Source: Thermoplasmata archaeon (GTDB lineage Archaea; Thermoplasmatota; Thermoplasmata; Lutacidiplasmatales; UBA184). Taken from it: a DNA stretch of 64,000 nucleotides. The stretch lies in contig JAKIWI010000006.1 of the NCBI GenBank assembly GCA_022750115.1, positions 94,085 through 158,084 of the forward strand, read 5' to 3'. Within the stretch, counting starts at the first letter, position 1; each line of letters starts with the position of its first letter. The position numbers were made by a program, and so were the translations under genes. The notes below the pieces were generated by a model. That model was not told the DNA's origin. It worked only from the letters and a program-made list of their open reading frames with translations, and made no database searches. Below, piece after piece: positions 60,158 to 64,000 of this stretch.

Positions 60158-63100
60158 TCATCCGGATCTCCCTGCGTCCGCGGGCTCTTCCGAGTCTGCC
60201 AACGGAGCCGTCTCCGCCGACTCGAGGTCCGAATCCGGGCCCGTCGTGTTCTGTGATCGCCCACCACGGCGGCGGATCAGGAGAGCGACGGCCAGCAGGG
60301 CCACCACGGCGACCGCCCCACCGATGGCCGCGAACACGACGACGGGCGCCGTCCCGAACAGGGTGGACGATCCGGGGACACGGACGAAGCTGACGTTGAC
60401 GAGGAGCGGCGCTCCGTGCACCGTGACCGTGCCGGAGGGCGGAGTGACGAACCCCGGGACGCCGGACACGACGAATGCGAACGTCCCGTTGGGTGCCCCC
60501 GTCCCGTAACTCCCGCTCGTGGAGTCGTTCGTGGGGGCTGCGTCCGCGCCAGGCGGGGCCGGGGTATCCCAGGTCACGTTCCACCCTGTCCCGTCGGGGA
60601 GCCCGGTCTCGTGGAACTGGATCGACCATGCAAACGGCGTGAACAGGAGATCGAAGGTGCGACTGGCTCCCGCGACCGCGATGGAGCCGCTCCAGGTGAT
60701 TCGGTCCGCCGCAATCCCGCTGACCCACTCGTAGCCCGGAACCCCGAGAATCCGGAGCGAGTAGCTGCCGTTCGGCTCGCTCACGGATAGCGACGCGTTG
60801 CGGGTGGTCGACGTGTTGCCCGCGATCGCAACGCCCCAGACCGTCTCGGTCGGTAGCCCGCCGACTTCGAACACGAGGGCAAACTTCGGGGGCGGGGGCG
60901 CATGGGTCAGCGCGAACGACACCAGGATCGAGTTTGCCACGCTCGCACTCCCATTGATCGTGATCGGTCCTTGCGAGGGAGTTGCGGAGTATCCCGTGGC
61001 GTTCGCGAAGAACTCGTAGGTCCCGTTCGCGAGGAGGAACTGCAGCGAGGGGCCGAGGGTGGAGTTCGATTCGTTCGCGATTCGGATGGTCCACGCGTCG
61101 TTCGCGGGGAGTCCGGCGTCGCGGAACCGAAGCGCGTACTCCGTCGAGGCGTTCGCGACGAAGGCGACTGTGACATTCGCGGGGACACCTTGCACCGTCA
61201 CATTCCCCCGGCTGGAGCTGGGGTGGAACCCTGGGGCGGCCGTGGCGATGGTGTATTGGTACGACCCGTTCGTCCTGAGAAATGTCACCGACGTACGATT
61301 CGAGGACACCGGGGCGGAGCCGCCGAGGGCGACCGACCAGTTCCCGCCCATCGGGAGCCCCGACGCGACGAATGTCAACGCGTACAAGCGCGCGAACGCC
61401 ACCGTGATCGAGACCGCGGAGCCATTGACCGTGAACGGGGCGCTCGGCAACGCCAACGCATAGCCGGGGACGGAAGCGACGGCGTAGACGTACGACCCAT
61501 TCGGCTCGGCGAACACCATCGTTCGGGACGTGCCGTTGTCCGTCAAGTTCCCGACGCGAACTTGCCACGGCGTGCCGGGAGCGAGCCCGGTCTCGTTGAA
61601 TCGGACCGAGTACTGGACCGACGTGAAGGTCACGTTCACCATCGTGGCGGTGCCCGAGATGTTCGCGATCCCGGTCCACGTCGTCTCGTACCCTCGAATG
61701 GGGGTGATGGCGTACGAAAACGAGCCGTTCGGCTCCCAAAGATCGATCGATCGATTCGTCGAGGCATTCCACTGGAGTCCGATCGAGACATTCCAAGTTA
61801 CCAAGGGCCCGAGACCGGTCTCGTGGAACATGATCGGATACGCGTCGACGAACGTGATGTTCACGGTGGCGTTCCCGACGACCGTCAATGTCCCGGAGCC
61901 GTTGACGGCCACATGGTCGGGCGTGGCGCTGCGGGCCGAGTAGTTGTACGTGCCGGGAGCGGCGGGGACGTCCACGCTGGAATTGTTCGTCGAATACGTC
62001 GTCGCACCGAGCTGGATGTTCCAGGCAGCACCGGCTGGGAGACCCTGCTCATGGAAATGGACGGTCGAGGCGTTTGGGGGCGTCCCGAGCACCGAGACGC
62101 TGAATGAGTTGAAGTTCACCACGTAGACCTGCTGATTCGCTGGATCGTAGGTCGCCGAGTACGGTTCCGCCCCGACGCTCACCGATGCGACCACATGGGT
62201 CCCGTTGAGGATCGTCGCCTGCCCCGAGGTCCAGTCCGGGATCACGATGTCACCCGTCGCGGCATCGAACACGACATTCCGCGGGTAGGTGCCGGTCGAG
62301 ACGTTGGCGACGGTCGTCGTTCCATTGAGGACCGTGACCGTGTTGGACCCGGCGTCGGCGATGTAGATGTCCCCGTTCGCCGGGTCGTAGCCGCCCATGG
62401 TCGGCGCGATGCCGGCGGGCACGTTCGCGACAGTCGAGCTCCCGTTGAGGATCGTTACGTTGTTGGACCCGGAGTTGCAAATGTAAACCAATCCGTTCGC
62501 GGGGTCGAATACGGCCGCCGTCGGGCTGCTGCCGACGTTGATGTTTCCAACGACCTGACTGCCGTTCAGGATGCTGACGTTGTTGGTTCCGGCGTTCGGG
62601 ACGTAGACGACGTGTCGGTTCGCGTCGTACGCCGACACGCCCGGGTAGGCCCCCACGGCCGGGGAAGCGACCACCGACGTGCCGCTGATGATACTGATGT
62701 TGCTGCTTCCTTGGTTGGAGACATAGACATCGCCGTTCGCGGGATCGAACAGCCCGAAGTACGTGCTCGTGCCGACGGGGATGGACCCGATGGTGCGCGT
62801 CCCGTTGAACACCGTGATGTTGTCCGTCGTTCCGAAATCCAGGACGTAGTCCAGCCCATCGGCGGGGTCGTACACCGAATTCAGAGGGTCGTCGCCGACC
62901 GGGCGGGTAGCGAGCACGGTGTTGTTCGACTGGTCGACGATGCTGACGGAATTGCCCCCGGCGGCGGGCGACCCGAAGTTGATCACGTAGAGGTAGCCGT
63001 CGCGACTGTCCCAACTCGCCGTGGTGGGCGTGTCCTTCACGACGATCGTCGTGAGGAGATTGGCCCCGGTTACGGTTCCGGCCGGGAACGATGCGGGGCG

Positions 63101-63352
63101 GGAGAGTGGGCCTCCGATCGGAAGCTCGCGACTCATGACGGCCGGCGCGCCGGCTTGCGTCGGAAGACCCGCCAGAGTCCGAGATGGGACGCCCGCGTAG
63201 AGCGCGGGAAGCAGGACCAGGAATGCGACGGCCGTCACCGTGGCCGCTCTCGAGATTCGGAGCCGTTGGCGACCGAAGGGACGGCTCGGGACGGGAGCGA
63301 GCGCTCGACTATCCGGACGCATGGAGAGGCTGCCGATGGCCCGAAGGCGCAT
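60158..63352 (-). CDS. Surface protein with YVTN-type beta-propeller and Ig-like repeats
   Basis: About 1060 residues. After a signal helix (AATVTAVAFLVLLPALYAG) comes a propeller built from about eight repeats of the type DPANGDVYV..GSSNISII.G (S-layer YVTN repeats), then repeats of the form F-x-E-x-G-L-P-x-G-x-x-W (HFHEQGLPAGAAWNI, RFNETGLAPGTPWQV, RFRDAGLPANDAWTI) as in thermopsin-like archaeal surface proteins, and a C-terminal helix (VVVFAAIGGAVAVVALLAVALLI). Start choices are GTG 63409, ATG 63352 and ATG 63322; two TATA-like elements at 63425-63444 favour a start at or downstream of 63409. Many N-glycosylation sites. Confidence 0.86.
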   Translation of the reverse strand: MRLRAIGSLSMRPDSRALAPVPSRPFGRQRLRISRAATVTAVAFLVLLPALYAGVPSRTLAGLPTQAGAPAVMSRELPIGGPLSRPASFPAGTVTGANLLTTIVVKDTPTTASWDSRDGYLYVINFGSPAAGGNSVSIVDQSNNTVLATRPVGDDPLNSVYDPADGLDYVLDFGTTDNITVFNGTRTIGSIPVGTSTYFGLFDPANGDVYVSNQGSSNISIISGTSVVASPAVGAYPGVSAYDANRHVVYVPNAGTNNVSILNGSQVVGNINVGSSPTAAVFDPANGLVYICNSGSNNVTILNGSSTVANVPAGIAPTMGGYDPANGDIYIADAGSNTVTVLNGTTTVANVSTGTYPRNVVFDAATGDIVIPDWTSGQATILNGTHVVASVSVGAEPYSATYDPANQQVYVVNFNSFSVSVLGTPPNASTVHFHEQGLPAGAAWNIQLGATTYSTNNSSVDVPAAPGTYNYSARSATPDHVAVNGSGTLTVVGNATVNITFVDAYPIMFHETGLGPLVTWNVSIGLQWNASTNRSIDLWEPNGSFSYAITPIRGYETTWTGIANISGTATMVNVTFTSVQYSVRFNETGLAPGTPWQVRVGNLTDNGTSRTMVFAEPNGSYVYAVASVPGYALALPSAPFTVNGSAVSITVAFARLYALTFVASGLPMGGNWSVALGGSAPVSSNRTSVTFLRTNGSYQYTIATAAPGFHPSSSRGNVTVQGVPANVTVAFVANASTEYALRFRDAGLPANDAWTIRIANESNSTLGPSLQFLLANGTYEFFANATGYSATPSQGPITINGSASVANSILVSFALTHAPPPPKFALVFEVGGLPTETVWGVAIAGNTSTTRNASLSVSEPNGSYSLRILGVPGYEWVSGIAADRITWSGSIAVAGASRTFDLLFTPFAWSIQFHETGLPDGTGWNVTWDTPAPPGADAAPTNDSTSGSYGTGAPNGTFAFVVSGVPGFVTPPSGTVTVHGAPLLVNVSFVRVPGSSTLFGTAPVVVFAAIGGAVAVVALLAVALLIRRRGGRSQNTTGPDSDLESAETAPLADSEEPADAGRSG

Positions 63353-63439
63353 CAAACCGACGAACCCCGAAACTCGTCGAATCGCTGGCTGGGGCGACGG
63401 CCGCGACACTACTCGCGGCGAGCTCGGGTAACGCGTGGC

Positions 63440-63817
63440 TTACGGTTTCGGGTCGGCGCCGTCGACCGGGAGGGGGCCCAGTGGAGCGATCAATCGCTTC
63501 ACCTCGGCCCAGAACCCCGCCACCTGGTCCTTAGGGAGACGCCCGCCGAAGAGGGGGGCCCGCAGCTCGGCCTCGAGGACCTCGGGATCGTCCGCATCCC
63601 AGATCAATCGCACGATCCCTCGATCGGTTGGGTGTTCGACCGCGAACACCCGTTTTCGAGGGTCGGTCGCGACCGGGTTCCGTTCGAGGATCTCGAGCGG
63701 CGGGTCCGGGGGGAGCGGCGGACCCGCGAGCGTCATCGGGATCGAGGGTGGGGGGAGCCGGAGCCGGATCCAGGCGACGACCGGCCAATGCGTCGAAGGA
63801 ACGCCGAGCGAGGGCAC
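63440..63817 (-). CDS. Unknown protein
   Basis: 125 residues, GTG start. It contains a Pro-rich middle (AGPPLPPDPPLEILERNP) and an alpha/beta C-terminal half (KRVFAVEHPTDRGIVRLIWDADDPEVLEAELRAP). I recognise no family. A GCTTTAGTG element about 25 bp before the GTG supports the start. Its stop is 30 bp before the start region of the surface-protein gene downstream. Confidence 0.6.
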   Translation of the reverse strand: MPSLGVPSTHWPVVAWIRLRLPPPSIPMTLAGPPLPPDPPLEILERNPVATDPRKRVFAVEHPTDRGIVRLIWDADDPEVLEAELRAPLFGGRLPKDQVAGFWAEVKRLIAPLGPLPVDGADPKP

Positions 63818-63882
63818 GATCGTGGCGAACCGGCGACCGCACTAAAGCCCGGGGGACGAGCCGGTCGGCCCGTCGGTTACAA

Positions 63883-63903
63883 TTCCCTCCCAGAGGGAGG
63901 GAA
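63883..63903. repeat. Perfect inverted repeat near the right edge
   Basis: Arms TTCCCTCCC and GGGAGGGAA around a 3-nt loop AGA, followed on the plus strand by AAAA. It could be a terminator hairpin for a transcript on either strand. Confidence 0.5.
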
Positions 63904-63916
63904 AAACCACACGCGT

Positions 63917-63945
63917 TCTGTTTAACTGCCAAGCGCAACTAGTTG
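63917..63945 (+). promoter_or_regulatory. TATA-like sequence and palindrome at the right edge
   Basis: TCTGTTTAACTG at about 63917-63928 looks like a TATA element reading to the right, and a perfect palindrome CAACTAGTTG follows at 63936-63945. They probably belong to a gene beyond the window; no coding start is visible before 64000. Confidence 0.35.
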
Positions 63946-64000
63946 ACGTAGCTGCGGACGTTAGTGGCCGCGGGCTGAACAGATCGCCCGAAGGCTTTCT

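Noticed and set aside
13-64000. CRISPR arrays, insertion sequences, integrases or att sites
   Set aside because: Looked for repeated spacer-like units, transposase motifs and duplicated termini around the tRNA; none seen. The only tandem repeat found is in the dnaG linker.

Overview
The window reads as GC-rich chromosomal DNA of an archaeon, most likely an aerobic member of the Thermoplasmata or a near relative. Supporting features are the archaeal information-processing genes (PolD small subunit DP1, archaeal DnaG, ribosomal protein S8e, SRP19, GPN GTPase, an XPD-type helicase, RNase HII), pyruvoyl-dependent arginine decarboxylase, 6-phospho-3-hexuloisomerase, ferredoxin-linked 2-oxoacid oxidation and a glucose dehydrogenase / KDG aldolase pair (Entner-Doudoroff type). 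Many TATA-like elements sit about 25-30 bp before start codons, the layout of leaderless archaeal transcription. Gene density is very high, with 4-bp ATGA/GTGA overlaps and short convergent overlaps. I saw no IS element, CRISPR array, phage or integrase. The lineage is an inference from gene content, not a phylogeny.

Layout. 1-9.2 kb: end of a membrane protein, 2-oxoacid:ferredoxin oxidoreductase (korAB), moaD-moaE, Mrp ATPase, TraB-family protein, double-SIS protein, then S8e-SRP19-GPN GTPase. 9.2-16 kb: glucose dehydrogenase and KDG aldolase, RNase HII-SCP2, arginine decarboxylase, hexuloisomerase plus a TIM-barrel protein, and two methyltransferases. 16-27.7 kb: a respiratory block with ctaB, ctaA, oxidase subunit I, two small membrane proteins, cytochrome b, Rieske protein, two small Tat/Rieske-linked proteins, tatC, tatA, an AbrB-PhoU protein, a cupredoxin and a two-piece COX2. 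27.7-34.5 kb: a giant 1891-residue surface protein and a two-domain cupredoxin. 34.5-45.2 kb: CBS-ParB protein with two heptose-phosphate genes, XPD-like helicase, FixX-like ferredoxin, malate dehydrogenase, coiled-coil ORFs, ketopantoate reductase, phosphoglycerate kinase, CutA and DP1. 45-55 kb: unknown protein, Kelch/PKD surface protein, putative regulator, a long structured leader before dnaG, a protease-less LonB-like ATPase and an RnfD-like protein. 55-64 kb: tRNA-Val(GAC), a 39-residue basic protein, methyltransferase, glycosyltransferase, orphan DNA methylase, YprB-like nuclease and a third large surface protein.

How the genes work together. The central theme is a copper- and heme-based aerobic chain. 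Cytochrome b and Rieske would oxidise quinol, cupredoxins could carry electrons in place of cytochrome c, and a heme A oxidase (COX1 plus CuA COX2, heme made by CtaA/CtaB) would reduce oxygen. The tat genes lie in the same gene string as Rieske, whose folded Fe-S domain must be exported. Three copper-protein transcription units share an upstream element, TTCGTAC, exactly 7 nt before their TATA-like boxes, which suggests a common regulator. The strongest candidates for something undescribed are this promoter element, the split COX2, the protease-less zinc-ribbon LonB homologue and the structured RNA leader of dnaG.
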